From Methanobacteriota archaeon (GTDB lineage: Archaea > Halobacteriota > Methanomicrobia > Methanomicrobiales > Methanomicrobiaceae), in the NCBI GenBank assembly GCA_023396365.1, contig JAEWWL010000070.1, forward strand, positions 1 through 41,372: DNA of 41,372 bases, written 5' to 3'. Below are positions 30,834 to 39,176 of this stretch, piece by piece. The notes under the pieces were generated by a model. The model was not told the DNA's origin. It searched no databases and saw only the letters and a program-made list of their open reading frames with translations. The position numbers and the translations under genes were made by a program. The stretch's first letter is position 1. Each line of letters begins with the position of its first letter.

Positions 30834-31238
30834 CTATTCAACAATCATTGCCTCTGAATACCGGTCATCTGTTGCAAGGGTAAACTCACTGCTCATAAAA
30901 AGGCAGTTTACAGGGCATACATCATTGCACTGGGAGCAGAATATGCACTGTGTGACATAAATTCGTATTGTCTTTGTCTCTTTTATGAATTCGATAGCGT
31001 TTGCAGGGCAGACTCTTGTGCAGATTTTGCATCCGATGCATTTGTTGCGGTCATAGACTATTTTTCCCCTGAATCTGTCAGGCGTATCAATTGGAGGATT
31101 TATAGCTTTTTTTCCCTCTGAGACCTCTGATAAAAATTTTGTTGCGGACTTTGGGAGATACTTTGCCGGGAAGAGATTTGTTGCAGGCTTTTTGAAAAGC
31201 TGGACTAATACCTCACGGACTGCCGGAAGAAAACTCAT
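30834..31238 (-). CDS. mbhN: Mbh hydrogenase ferredoxin-like subunit MbhN (NuoI-like)
   Basis: A 134-aa electron-transfer subunit with two [4Fe-4S] sites: C67-x2-C70-x2-C73-x3-C77 and C98-x2-C101-x2-C104-x3-C108. It should pass electrons between soluble ferredoxin and the MbhJ cluster, as NuoI does in complex I. The amphipathic N-terminus (LPAVREVLVQLFKKPATNLFP) resembles NuoI. It is the last gene of the operon, overlapping mbhM by 4 nt (ATGA). Confidence 0.93.
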   Translation of the reverse strand: MSFLPAVREVLVQLFKKPATNLFPAKYLPKSATKFLSEVSEGKKAINPPIDTPDRFRGKIVYDRNKCIGCKICTRVCPANAIEFIKETKTIRIYVTQCIFCSQCNDVCPVNCLFMSSEFTLATDDRYSEAMIVE

Positions 31239-32263
31239 GCTATTACACCTCCTCTTAAAAACACATCCGCAATTATAAGAATCAAACCAAATAGGCCTGC
31301 TATTGCCAAAAGCCCCCAGTATACCGAGACGACATGATTAATCCGAAACCTTGCCATACTGACTCTTATTAAACTGACTGAAACGAAAAGAACCAGTATC
31401 ATCTTAAGAATGAAGAATAACAGGTCAGCTGCCAGTGCAGCATAACCGGGCATTTCGATAAACCACGAAAGATTCCACGGAAGAAATATCGCAACTGACA
31501 AGGCAAGCATGCACACTGTCTTTACTGCTCCTGCAAGGTAGAAGACTGCAAGATTTTTGCCGGAATATTCTACGATGAGACCGCCGCAAAGTTCTGTTTC
31601 AGCTTCAGGAGTATCACACGGGACACGTGAAAGTTCGGCAGGTGTCACCCATGCAATTACTGCCATTAAAATAATAAATCCGATGATTCCAAGAGGGCCT
31701 GATACATCCCATATGGATATCTGTGTAAAAACACCTGATATTGCCGAAAGTGTGAAGGGATCAGAAACTCCTGCGGCAGAAAGCCTCCATGCAACCGCAA
31801 TTATTGCAATTGCCAATGGAAACTCGTAAGCAATCATTGTGACCATCTCACGCTGTGCGCCGACAGATGCATATGGCGAGCCTGATGCAAAACCTCCTGC
31901 AACCATTGCAAGCGCCGGAACAGTCAGAAGGTACATGACAAGAACCACATCGCCATATCCGCCGAGGACCGGTGAAAAGCTTCCTATCGGAATATAGAGG
32001 AGAACTGTTACAGCCGATGCAAACGCAATAACAGGTGCGGAGTTAAAGACTGCTCTGACAGCATTTGCAGGAACAATGTTCTCCTTGCACATCAGTTTAA
32101 AGACATCCCAGAACGGCTGCCTTAACGGAGGGCCTACTCTTGCCTGCATGTGTGCAGCAAATTTTCTGTCGATTCCCAAAAGAAAAAGACCAAGTACAAT
32201 TCCAAATAATGCAATCAGAACTGTTCCTGCTGCTGCTGCACCAAAAGACACCAGGATGCTCAT
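31235..32263 (-). CDS. mbhM: Mbh hydrogenase membrane subunit MbhM (NuoH-like)
   Basis: A 342-aa membrane protein with about eight helices, homologous to complex I NuoH and to EchB/HycD. The family blocks are FAAHMQARVGPPLRQPFWDVFKL near the N-terminus, SPYASVGAQREMVTMIAYEFPLA, and ELSRVPCDTPEAETELCGGLIVEYSG, the latter the acidic loop facing the hydrogenase module. It anchors the soluble arm and probably forms the coupling channel entrance. Its start overlaps the mbhL stop (ATGA). Confidence 0.95.
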   Translation of the reverse strand: MSILVSFGAAAAGTVLIALFGIVLGLFLLGIDRKFAAHMQARVGPPLRQPFWDVFKLMCKENIVPANAVRAVFNSAPVIAFASAVTVLLYIPIGSFSPVLGGYGDVVLVMYLLTVPALAMVAGGFASGSPYASVGAQREMVTMIAYEFPLAIAIIAVAWRLSAAGVSDPFTLSAISGVFTQISIWDVSGPLGIIGFIILMAVIAWVTPAELSRVPCDTPEAETELCGGLIVEYSGKNLAVFYLAGAVKTVCMLALSVAIFLPWNLSWFIEMPGYAALAADLLFFILKMILVLFVSVSLIRVSMARFRINHVVSVYWGLLAIAGLFGLILIIADVFLRGGVIA

Positions 32264-33486
32264 TGCATCATCCTCCTTGTTTTTTCAACACTTTTACGGT
32301 GAAGCTCCTCTTTTGTCATCATATCTTTTGGGCCGTTTATGAAAGAGACCCTGTCAGTGCATGACATGCACGGATCAATTGATGCAACGATTATTGGTAT
32401 GTCTGCTATCTGTTCTCCTTTTAGTATTTCAAGCCATGCAAGCTGGTTTGAATAGGTCGACGCCTTGACCTTCCACATATATGGTGAGTCAGCTTTATTC
32501 ATCCTTACATAATGGATGCATTCGCCGCGTGGCGCTTCAACTCTTCCAAGAGCCTGTCCTTCTGCTTTTTTGCATGCGGAAAGAAGCTTTGGCATCTTCT
32601 GCTCCCACAGGATTTCCCCGTTTGGCATTGCGCAAAGGCACTGCCTGATGATTGATATCGACTGCGGGATTTCAAAAAGCCTTACTACAATTCTGTCATA
32701 GACATCGCCGATTATTTCATCAGAGTAAACATCGGGAAGAATAATTTCAAAGTCAACATCCCCGTATGCCGCATATGGAGAGTCAAGCCTGACATCAGTT
32801 AAAAGACCGCTGGCACGTGCCGTTGGTCCTACAGTACAGAGTTTTAGTGCATCATCAGTTGATAAAACTCCGCAGTTTCTGCATCTCATCTGAATGGTTT
32901 TGTCCTTTAAAAAGAGCCTTACCATCTTATCAACGAGATCTTCATAATATTTTAGCGCCTGATTGATTCTTGGAATCTGACTGTCTGTTATATCTCTTCT
33001 GACGCCCCCGACCTGTATTATCCCGTAATTGATGCGGTTTCCGGTCAGCATCTCAATTACATCAAGCGACTCTTCACGCACTCTCCATGCAAGGTTAAAG
33101 AGAGTGTCAAAGCCGAGTTCGTGTGCGGCAACACCAGCCCATAAAAGATGTGACTGGATGCGCTCAAACTCGGCCATAATTGTTCTGATATACTGTGCCC
33201 TTAACGGTACTTCTATTCCGGCAATCTGCTCAACAGCACGTGAGAATGCAAATGTATGTGTCACGCCGCATATTCCGCAGATTCTGTCGGTTAAGTGAAC
33301 AATCTGAACGGGATTTCTTCTCATACCCATCCATTCAATGCCCCTGTGAGCTTTTCCGGGTGCAAAGTCCGCCTCTTCTATGACCTCGCCGTTTAATTTG
33401 AAAGTAAACAAAACCGGCTCTTTTAAAGCGGGATGAATAGGACCTATCGGAATGTTATATGGAGCTTTTTTCTTATCATCTGCCAT
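32260..33486 (-). CDS. mbhL: [NiFe] hydrogenase large subunit MbhL (NuoD-like)
   Basis: A 408-aa catalytic subunit from ATG 33486 (MADDKKKAPYNIPIGPIHPALKEP), which follows the mbhK stop by 1 nt; an upstream in-frame extension to 33564 is arginine-rich and overlaps mbhK. Both CxxC motifs that hold the NiFe centre are present: RICGIC (C70, C73) and DPCMSC (C373, C376). It is therefore a true hydrogenase subunit, not a complex I NuoD-type protein. The Arg after DPCMSCTD is typical of group 4. A 29-residue tail after R379 (VSFINGPKDMMTKEELHRK onward) should be removed by a HycI-type protease. Confidence 0.96.
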   Translation of the reverse strand: MADDKKKAPYNIPIGPIHPALKEPVLFTFKLNGEVIEEADFAPGKAHRGIEWMGMRRNPVQIVHLTDRICGICGVTHTFAFSRAVEQIAGIEVPLRAQYIRTIMAEFERIQSHLLWAGVAAHELGFDTLFNLAWRVREESLDVIEMLTGNRINYGIIQVGGVRRDITDSQIPRINQALKYYEDLVDKMVRLFLKDKTIQMRCRNCGVLSTDDALKLCTVGPTARASGLLTDVRLDSPYAAYGDVDFEIILPDVYSDEIIGDVYDRIVVRLFEIPQSISIIRQCLCAMPNGEILWEQKMPKLLSACKKAEGQALGRVEAPRGECIHYVRMNKADSPYMWKVKASTYSNQLAWLEILKGEQIADIPIIVASIDPCMSCTDRVSFINGPKDMMTKEELHRKSVEKTRRMMQ

Positions 33487-33487
33487 T

Positions 33488-34162
33488 TTATTCATCTCCT
33501 GCTGAATTTTTCTCCGGAGCTGACTCTGCGGTCTCCTTCTTCTTCTCCGGCTTAGGCAGAACATGCGGAAGAGGTCTGTTCTTTGGCCGCCCGACAGCCC
33601 AGAGGTCTTTTACAAGGCTGTCCTTAATTCCTGTTTCATCCTTTCTCCACGGATATGTATTCTTCGGAAAATCCTGCGGCAAAAACAGCCCTCTTTTATC
33701 GGGAATGCCCTCTATTTCAACACCAATCATCTCACGCTTTTCTCTTTCCGAGTAGACAGCGCCCGGGATTAGATCTGAAATAGTTCCGATAACAGGATTT
33801 TCTTTTGAAAGCTCCACTTCAAATGTAACACAGACCTCTTTTCCCAAAAGTCCGTAGAAGACATAGAGGTGATATAAAAGAGCGATTGTATCCTTGCAGT
33901 CCACAGCCGAGATAACACCAAGGTGCGGATAATCGGTTTTTATCAGGGTCTCTACTGCATCATGAAGGCGGGAAGGATTTAATTTTATCCAGAGTGAGAA
34001 GACAGGTGTCTTTTTTGCGCCTTCACTCCATTCCCTGACCTCTGAACTGATAATATCCTGAGCAAATTTTTCTGTGAAAATATCAGCTATCTCAGCTGCA
34101 GTTTTATAAGCCACATCAGGTCTTTTATTCAGCCGTGCTTTTTTTCCTTTGGCATCACTCAT
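33488..34162 (-). CDS. mbhK: Mbh hydrogenase subunit MbhK (NuoC-like)
   Basis: A 224-aa soluble subunit of the NuoC/30-kDa family. The start at ATG 34162 (MSDAKGKKARLNKR) lies 1 nt after the mbhJ stop, with GGAGGAG upstream; an ATG at 34177 is in frame but inside mbhJ. The family region is LGVISAVDCKDTIALLYHLYVF ... YSEREKREMIGVEIEGIPDKRGLFLPQDFP. The C-terminal 30 residues are charged, Pro/Lys/Glu-rich and probably disordered. It bridges MbhJ and MbhL. Confidence 0.9.
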   Translation of the reverse strand: MSDAKGKKARLNKRPDVAYKTAAEIADIFTEKFAQDIISSEVREWSEGAKKTPVFSLWIKLNPSRLHDAVETLIKTDYPHLGVISAVDCKDTIALLYHLYVFYGLLGKEVCVTFEVELSKENPVIGTISDLIPGAVYSEREKREMIGVEIEGIPDKRGLFLPQDFPKNTYPWRKDETGIKDSLVKDLWAVGRPKNRPLPHVLPKPEKKKETAESAPEKNSAGDE

Positions 34163-34163
34163 T

Positions 34164-34595
34164 TTATTCTCCTCCATTTAAGCCTTCAAGCTTCACAACA
34201 GCTTTAACGACTGCATCAATTATCGCCTCAGGTCTTGGTGCACAGCCGGGGACATAAAAATCAACAGGAATTATATCACTGACCGGACCGTCAAGGTTGT
34301 ATGAGTCATAAAAAACCCCGCCTGACTGGCTGCATGCACCGATGCTTATTACAACCTTTGGACCGGGCATCTGCTCATAAACGCGGCGCAGCCGGTCAGC
34401 CATTGCATGCACAACAGGGCCTGTTACAAGTAAAACATCAGCGTGCCTTGGAGAGCCGACAAGCTTTACTCCAAATCTTTCCGGATCATATCTTGGCATA
34501 AGTGCGCCTACTGTTTCAATGTCGCATCCGTTGCATGATCCTGAGTTGAAATGAAAAACCCACAGCGACCTTTTAAATGAATCAGAAATTTTCAT
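34164..34595 (-). CDS. mbhJ: [NiFe] hydrogenase small subunit MbhJ (NuoB-like)
   Basis: A 143-aa subunit from ATG 34595 (MKISDSFKRSLWVFHFNSGS), directly after the mbhI stop, with AGGAG 11-15 nt upstream. Four cysteines coordinate the proximal [4Fe-4S] cluster: C21 and C24 (SCNGCD), C88 (IGACSQSGG) and C118 (VPGCAPRPE). It passes electrons between MbhN and the NiFe site in MbhL. There is no signal peptide, as expected for the cytoplasmic group 4 enzymes. Confidence 0.95.
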   Translation of the reverse strand: MKISDSFKRSLWVFHFNSGSCNGCDIETVGALMPRYDPERFGVKLVGSPRHADVLLVTGPVVHAMADRLRRVYEQMPGPKVVISIGACSQSGGVFYDSYNLDGPVSDIIPVDFYVPGCAPRPEAIIDAVVKAVVKLEGLNGGE

Positions 34596-34596
34596 C

Positions 34597-34944
34597 TTAA
34601 AAAACTCCTGCTGCCAGTACAAGCATTACAGCAATTACTCCCAAAAACCACAGAATATAATCTGTCAGAATTCCTGTATGAAGGGGGATTAAAAATTCAT
34701 AGTAGCCTTTCATGGCCTCGGTAAATCCCCAGTACATATTTCCTGCCCTTACATGAACATCACCTTTTTCAGGCTCTTTGTTCCCGCAAAGATAGGGCTT
34801 TTCCTGTTCTGTTCCGGTTTTGCAGGATGACTCCCCTCTTCTCCAGATCAGCCAGCCGGTTATTGCAGAGACTGCAAATGCCAAAATCCAAAAGAGCGGA
34901 CTCCAGCCTCCAAAACCTGTAGACATTGTCTCAACAAAAGCCAT
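34597..34944 (-). CDS. mbhI: Mbh hydrogenase membrane subunit MbhI
   Basis: A 115-aa membrane protein with an N-terminal helix (about 15-34, SPLFWILAFAVSAITGWLIW), a hydrophilic loop containing KPYLCGNKEPEKGDVHVRAGNMYWGF, and a C-terminal helix (about 92-113). Position between mbhH and mbhJ, length and the YLCGN-like loop match MbhI of Pyrococcus, which lies between the antiporter and hydrogenase modules. It starts 2 nt after the mbhH stop. Confidence 0.82.
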   Translation of the reverse strand: MAFVETMSTGFGGWSPLFWILAFAVSAITGWLIWRRGESSCKTGTEQEKPYLCGNKEPEKGDVHVRAGNMYWGFTEAMKGYYEFLIPLHTGILTDYILWFLGVIAVMLVLAAGVF

Positions 34945-34946
34945 TT

Positions 34947-36521
34947 TCAGTTGCCTCCCAAAACTGCGCTGATATAGCTTCCCTGATCAGCAAGCGCCAT
35001 TGCCGCAGGAGAGATCAGAATATCAATCACCTGCTGGGGAAACACTCCAAAAAGAATTACAAAGAATGCCAAAATTCCCATGGCATAAAGCATCGCCTTT
35101 GGAACCTCGGTTACATTCTCATACTCCGGAAGTCTGGGCCCCATGAATACCGAGTGAAACACTTTTACAAAAGATGCAAGTGTCAGAATTGAGACAACCA
35201 TTGCTATTACAGATAAAACCGGGCTGAATATGAATACTGATTCATAGATTAAAAGCTTTGATGCAAATCCGTTAAAAGGCGGAATCCCTGCAATTGCAAG
35301 GGCGCCTATTATGAAAAAGAGCATTGTCCATTTCATGCTGTGGCCAAGACCGCCCAGTTTGTTTAAGTTTCTTGTTCCGGCCTGGTAGAAGATTGCACCG
35401 GCTGTCAGGAATAAAAGGCCTTTGTACATTGCATGGTTTATTATGTGAAATATTCCGCCCTCCATTGCAGTCATTCCAAAGGCTCTCATCATGTTTTCAT
35501 CACCAAGGACTGCAAGTCCGACACCGACACCCAAAAGCATGTACCCTGTCTGCGATACCGCATGATATGACATAAGGCGTTTGATGTCTTTTTGCGGAAT
35601 TGCCATTGTAACTCCGATGAACATCGATAAGACACCAAGAATGATTATAATCCAGCCCATTGCGGCATAGTCAAGCGTTACATTGTACAGAGTAAACACA
35701 ATCCTGAAAAGACCGTAAAGGCTTGCCTGGCTTGCAATAACCAAAAATGCGGTTACAGCAGAAGGTGCCATGGAGTATGCATCCGGCGTCCAGAAGTGCA
35801 TTGGAACAGCGCCTGATTTCATTGCAAGAGCTGCAACAAATAATACAAGCGCTACCTTCTCAGGCATTCCAAACTGCATCACATCGGCGATTGCAGCGAT
35901 ATTTAATGCATCATACTGGCCGTATAAAAGTCCGACTGCAAATAATACCAAAAGGCCTCCGAGAGTTGAAAGCACAGCATATTTAAGGCCGGCCTCTACA
36001 GCAACACCCTTATCAACTCTTGATGCGACAAGGGCTGCACCTGCAAGCGAGTTGATCTCCAAAAATACAAAGAAGTTGAAGAGATCGCCAGTGCAGACCA
36101 TTCCCAAAATTCCGACCTGCATTAAAAGAATCAGTGCAAAGAATGAGTCTTTGCCTGACATCCTGGCTGACGAAACAATTGAGTATAGAAAAACTGCAAA
36201 GCCGACTACTGATGCAGATATTGCCATGAAAACAGACATCGCATCAACTGCAAAGATAATCCTGAACGGAATTCCGCCGGAGTCTGCAGGAACACTCAAT
36301 GCAGGATTTGCAGCACCGAAGGTGTAGACAACCGTTCCTGATGTCAGCACCTCGTTTGTCAGTATTCCTGCAATTATGAGTGTTGCAATACTAACAAGAA
36401 GAACCCACCCATCTCTTGCTTTTTCTCCGATGCGGCCCATAAGAGGCACTGCAAATGCTCCAAGCATCGGCACTGCAAGAAGAAGTGCCGGAGAGTTCTG
36501 GACAATCCATTCAAAAATCAT
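34947..36521 (-). CDS. mbhH: Mbh antiporter subunit MbhH (MrpD/NuoN-like)
   Basis: A 524-aa protein with about 14 helices, of the proton-conducting NuoL/M/N and MrpA/D superfamily. The central motif region LFVAALAMKSGAVPMHFWTPDAYSMAPSAVTAFL holds the conserved intramembrane Lys. AIPQKDIKRLMSYHAVSQTGYMLLG carries the second ion-path block, and FNGFASKLLIYESVF the C-terminal one. It is the main ion-translocating subunit of the complex. Its start overlaps the mbhG stop (ATGA). Confidence 0.93.
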   Translation of the reverse strand: MIFEWIVQNSPALLLAVPMLGAFAVPLMGRIGEKARDGWVLLVSIATLIIAGILTNEVLTSGTVVYTFGAANPALSVPADSGGIPFRIIFAVDAMSVFMAISASVVGFAVFLYSIVSSARMSGKDSFFALILLMQVGILGMVCTGDLFNFFVFLEINSLAGAALVASRVDKGVAVEAGLKYAVLSTLGGLLVLFAVGLLYGQYDALNIAAIADVMQFGMPEKVALVLFVAALAMKSGAVPMHFWTPDAYSMAPSAVTAFLVIASQASLYGLFRIVFTLYNVTLDYAAMGWIIIILGVLSMFIGVTMAIPQKDIKRLMSYHAVSQTGYMLLGVGVGLAVLGDENMMRAFGMTAMEGGIFHIINHAMYKGLLFLTAGAIFYQAGTRNLNKLGGLGHSMKWTMLFFIIGALAIAGIPPFNGFASKLLIYESVFIFSPVLSVIAMVVSILTLASFVKVFHSVFMGPRLPEYENVTEVPKAMLYAMGILAFFVILFGVFPQQVIDILISPAAMALADQGSYISAVLGGN

Positions 36522-36862
36522 CCCTTAAGCCTCCCGACCTCTGTGACATCAGAGGTTTTGTATTTTTTATAGATTATCATAACAAACGAAAGAAGCATTG
36601 CGGTTGTTGCAATTCCGATGACAATGTTTGTAAGCGTCATTGCCTGAACTGTCGGAAGAACCATTCTGCCAGGCCCTGCGTTTGTAAATATCGGTGCAAT
36701 ACCGCCGTCAATGTAGCCTGTTGCAACCAGAAACAGATTGACTCCTGACTCAACAAGGCATAGCCCCATTACAATTTTTATGAGGTCGCGTTTCAGAGTC
36801 ATTGTCACAATTCCTATTATGATGATGAGTCCTGCGGCTATGTATGGAATATTGTAAATCAT
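36518..36862 (-). CDS. mbhG: Mbh antiporter subunit MbhG (MrpC/NuoK-like)
   Basis: A 114-aa, three-helix protein. KRDLIKIVMGLCLVESGVNLFLVATGYI and PTVQAMTLTNIVIGIATTAMLLSF are the usual MrpC/NuoK blocks, with the conserved Glu in the second helix. It has 1-nt (TGATG) overlap with mbhF upstream and 4-nt overlap with mbhH downstream. Confidence 0.9.
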   Translation of the reverse strand: MIYNIPYIAAGLIIIIGIVTMTLKRDLIKIVMGLCLVESGVNLFLVATGYIDGGIAPIFTNAGPGRMVLPTVQAMTLTNIVIGIATTAMLLSFVMIIYKKYKTSDVTEVGRLKG

Positions 36863-37329
36863 CAGGCTTCATCTCCGGAAATTCCTGAAAGCATGTAATA
36901 AATGATAAGCCCCATTGCTCCTAAGACCTCGATTCCGACAGCGATATTCATCAGCGGTATTGTTCCTGCGGTGTTAAGATATCCGGGATTTGAACCATAT
37001 GAAACCATATCGCCAAAGATTATCCCGCCGTTAGCAAGCCAGTTATAAAAAAATGTAGCTCCTGTGGCAAGTGCAATAAAAGCCGTTATTATGAAGAGAA
37101 GAAGGCCGAAAGCCTCTGTGCTTTTTAAAGAGTCTGATGTGAAATTCTCCTTTATCATCTCATATCTGTTTGCTGCAAACATAAGCACAATTCCTGTTGC
37201 AATGACAGCGCCGCCCTGGAATCCTCCGCCGGGAGTGAGATGGCCGTGAAGGACGATATAAAAGCCGAAGACGAGTATAAAGGGAAGCATCACATTTGCA
37301 GTTGTGCGGACTATTTTACTCATACTCAT
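36862..37329 (-). CDS. mbhF: Mbh antiporter subunit MbhF (MrpB-like)
   Basis: A 155-aa membrane protein with four helices of the MnhB family. The N-terminus TTANVMLPFILVFGFYIVLHGHLTPGGGFQGGAVIATG is the family hallmark. Among several in-frame ATGs, 37329 (MSMSKIVRTT) is chosen because AGAGGAGG lies 9 nt upstream; 37338 and 37323 are alternatives. The frame extends to 37434 but that part overlaps mbhE and is not family-like. Confidence 0.88.
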   Translation of the reverse strand: MSMSKIVRTTANVMLPFILVFGFYIVLHGHLTPGGGFQGGAVIATGIVLMFAANRYEMIKENFTSDSLKSTEAFGLLLFIITAFIALATGATFFYNWLANGGIIFGDMVSYGSNPGYLNTAGTIPLMNIAVGIEVLGAMGLIIYYMLSGISGDEA

Positions 37330-37609
37330 AGTCTTCATCCTCCTCTCTTCTCTTCCTGAACATAAGCGACACAGCAAGGACTGCCGTGAAGAGGACAGTA
37401 GCCTCGCCGAGTGTGTCAAACCCGCGGAAATCAAAGACTATTCCTGAAACGATATTATTCACAGCAGCCATCTCCTGTCCGTTGTCAATCATGTAATCGT
37501 CCATTCTGGTGTCTTTTGGCACTCCGAATTCAAAGCCTGCTGTTGATAGAAGAATGAATGCGGAGAATACAAGAAGAGCTGCCGCAATCACCAGATTTCT
37601 TTTTATCAT
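37316..37609 (-). CDS. mbhE: Mbh antiporter subunit MbhE
   Basis: A 97-aa membrane protein with an N-terminal helix (LVIAAALLVFSAFILLSTAGF) and a second at about 62-82 (LGEATVLFTAVLAVSLMF), ending in a charged tail (RKRREEDEDYEYE). The segment VNNIVSGIVFDFRGFDTLGEATVLF matches the C-terminal end of MrpA/MnhA, which MbhE replaces as a separate gene. Its start overlaps the mbhD stop (ATGA). Confidence 0.85.
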   Translation of the reverse strand: MIKRNLVIAAALLVFSAFILLSTAGFEFGVPKDTRMDDYMIDNGQEMAAVNNIVSGIVFDFRGFDTLGEATVLFTAVLAVSLMFRKRREEDEDYEYE

Positions 37610-37893
37610 CTTCTCTCCTCCGGTGTTTTTGCATCTTCAGAATTTTCAGAATATTTCTGCGTCGCTTTTATTGCAATCATGAAAATTGCGGTAGTAAGTC
37701 CTGCACCAATTCCTGCCTCTGCAATTGCGACATCAGGCGCCTGAAGAATGTAGAATTCAAGGGACAAAAGGAAACTGAATACTCCGAATGCGATTGCCGC
37801 TGATACCAGATCTTTTAGTGAGAATACAAAAAATGCCGAGACAAGCATTCCTGTAAGAATTAAAAAATTCATCAGAAACATTAGATCAGTCAT
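37606..37893 (-). CDS. mbhD: Mbh antiporter subunit MbhD (DUF4040-type)
   Basis: A 95-aa, three-helix protein. KDLVSAAIAFGVFSFLLSLEFYILQAPDVAIAEAGIGAGLTTAIFMIAI is the DUF4040 signature, found within the long MrpA of Mrp antiporters and as the free subunit MbhD in Mbh. The PDVAIAEAGIG segment has the conserved acidic residues. ATGA overlap with mbhC. Confidence 0.9.
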   Translation of the reverse strand: MTDLMFLMNFLILTGMLVSAFFVFSLKDLVSAAIAFGVFSFLLSLEFYILQAPDVAIAEAGIGAGLTTAIFMIAIKATQKYSENSEDAKTPEERR

Positions 37894-38246
37894 AGTTTCT
37901 CCTCCGAAAGCCTGTCACAGACAGCTTTTTTTGGCTTTTGCCCCGCTTTGTAAGCCGCACGTGCAAGTGCATGCGAGCCTGTGGCGTTTGTAAAGCAAAG
38001 GGCAAAAAGAACAATCAGCGTGTTTATGAAAAGATCGATATACTGGCTGTCGCCTGCCGGGAGATAATTTGCAATGCAGTAGATAAAAACCGCAAGGCAG
38101 AGAAAGATTGTTCCAAAAGTTGTCATCTTTGTCTCTGCATGAAGCCTTGTGTAGGTGTCAGGGAATCTTAAAATGCCGATGACTCCAAGGGCGTTGAAGA
38201 TTAATCCGACTGCAATAAACAAAGGTATTAAAATTTCAGAGATCAT
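37890..38246 (-). CDS. mbhC: Mbh antiporter subunit MbhC (MrpG-like)
   Basis: A 118-aa, three-helix protein of the MnhG/PhaG family. The signature GVIGILRFPDTYTRLHAETKMTTFG is at about residues 22-46, followed by FINTLIVLFALCFTNATGSHALARAAYKAG. It begins right after the mbhB stop. The C-terminal 20 residues are charged and cytoplasmic. Confidence 0.92.
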   Translation of the reverse strand: MISEILIPLFIAVGLIFNALGVIGILRFPDTYTRLHAETKMTTFGTIFLCLAVFIYCIANYLPAGDSQYIDLFINTLIVLFALCFTNATGSHALARAAYKAGQKPKKAVCDRLSEEKL

Positions 38247-38504
38247 CTAAAACTCCCCTCCGATGTACTTTGCAATGAAAAGAGTTCCGACAAAGGATAA
38301 AACTGCATAAACGATTGCAATTTCAACAAAAAACATCTCTTTGAATGCAACACCAAGCATTATCATAAGTGCGACAGTCAGTGTGTTTATTGTGTCAAAC
38401 GCAACTGCCCGGTCTGAGATTTCAGGGCCTTTTGCAAGTCGTATTATTGCAAGGAAAATTAAAAAGGCAAGAATTACTGCCGCATACATCCAAAGGCTTG
38501 TCAT
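38247..38504 (-). CDS. mbhB: Mbh antiporter subunit MbhB (MrpF-like)
   Basis: An 85-aa, three-helix MnhF-family protein from ATG 38504 (MTSLWMYAAVILAFLIFLAI), which overlaps the mbhA stop as ATGA and has AGGAGG 7-12 nt upstream. GPEISDRAVAFDTINTLTVALMIMLG is the family block. An ATG at 38525 is in frame but lies inside mbhA and before the ribosome site. Confidence 0.9.
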   Translation of the reverse strand: MTSLWMYAAVILAFLIFLAIIRLAKGPEISDRAVAFDTINTLTVALMIMLGVAFKEMFFVEIAIVYAVLSFVGTLFIAKYIGGEF

Positions 38505-39055
38505 TCTGCAATCCTCCTTATCCATTTTGCAAGATTGAATAATGAGAACAGATCATTTTCCTTTACAATCTTCTCCTTTTCCAGTCCTTCTTTAATGTTT
38601 AAGACATGAATGAAAAAGTCGCCTGTTTTTTTATCAACATCCACAGTAAGAGTTCCCGGAGTCATTGTAACAGAGTTTGCAAGAAGCAAAATTCCCGCAT
38701 CTGTTTTCAGACCAGGTGAAACACGTATAATCCCGGGCCTTATTCTTCCTGTTATTACCCTGTATGCAACATCAAGATTTGCTCTGGTCATTTCAAGGAA
38801 AAAAGGCACAAAAATGTAGAATAAAAGAATAATCCATCTGAGCGGATTTAACATCCTCAGACTTTTTTTATCTGCAAAATATTTTCCTGAAATGACCCCG
38901 GCTAAAACTGATATTGCTATTCCTGCGTATATTTCATATACTGACCACAGTCCGAGAACTTCAGTTCCTGAACCTGCGGTAAGCAGAAGATATGCCAGAA
39001 ATGCACATATTGCTGTCAGAACAATTGGTAGCACAATAATCACCCCGTTCGCCAT
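38501..39055 (-). CDS. mbhA: Mbh antiporter subunit MbhA (MrpE-like)
   Basis: A 184-aa MnhE-family membrane protein, first gene of the 14-gene operon. Two or three N-terminal helices are followed by LNPLRWIILLFYIFVPFFLEMTRANLDVAYRVITGRIRPGIIRVSPGLKTDAGILLLANSVTMTPGTLTVDVD-type sequence, where the ANSVTMTPGT block is diagnostic. The C-terminal domain is soluble. Start ATG 39055 follows an AT-rich promoter region shared with the divergent PP-loop gene. Confidence 0.93.
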   Translation of the reverse strand: MANGVIIVLPIVLTAICAFLAYLLLTAGSGTEVLGLWSVYEIYAGIAISVLAGVISGKYFADKKSLRMLNPLRWIILLFYIFVPFFLEMTRANLDVAYRVITGRIRPGIIRVSPGLKTDAGILLLANSVTMTPGTLTVDVDKKTGDFFIHVLNIKEGLEKEKIVKENDLFSLFNLAKWIRRIAE

Positions 39056-39103
39056 AGGAAGAATCCATCCAAAATCCTTCCTTTGACCATAATGAACCTG
39101 ATT

Positions 39104-39140
39104 TGTTTTAATTAATTATTTTTCTGCACCCAGAATGCAG
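39104..39140 (-). promoter_or_regulatory. Candidate mbh promoter with adjacent CTGCA/TGCAG palindrome
   Basis: On the minus strand a TATA-like stretch (complement of 39104-39119, AATAATTAATTAAAAC) lies about 50 nt before mbhA. Directly upstream of it is the interrupted palindrome CTGCA-N7-TGCAG (39124-39140), placed where a transcription factor binding near the BRE would act. Inferred from spacing. Confidence 0.4.
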
Positions 39141-39176
39141 ATTTATCACGATTATTAATGAATGATATTTTAGCTT

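Noticed and set aside
33486..33564. Longer MbhL N-terminus (26 extra residues)
   Set aside because: The extension is arginine-rich, lies inside mbhK, and family members start near the IPIGPIHPALKEP segment; ATG 33486 directly follows the mbhK stop.
30834..39055. Reading the operon as NADH/F420H2 dehydrogenase (complex I)
   Set aside because: The large subunit retains both NiFe CxxC pairs, and the Mrp-like module with separate MbhD/E/F genes is the Mbh layout.
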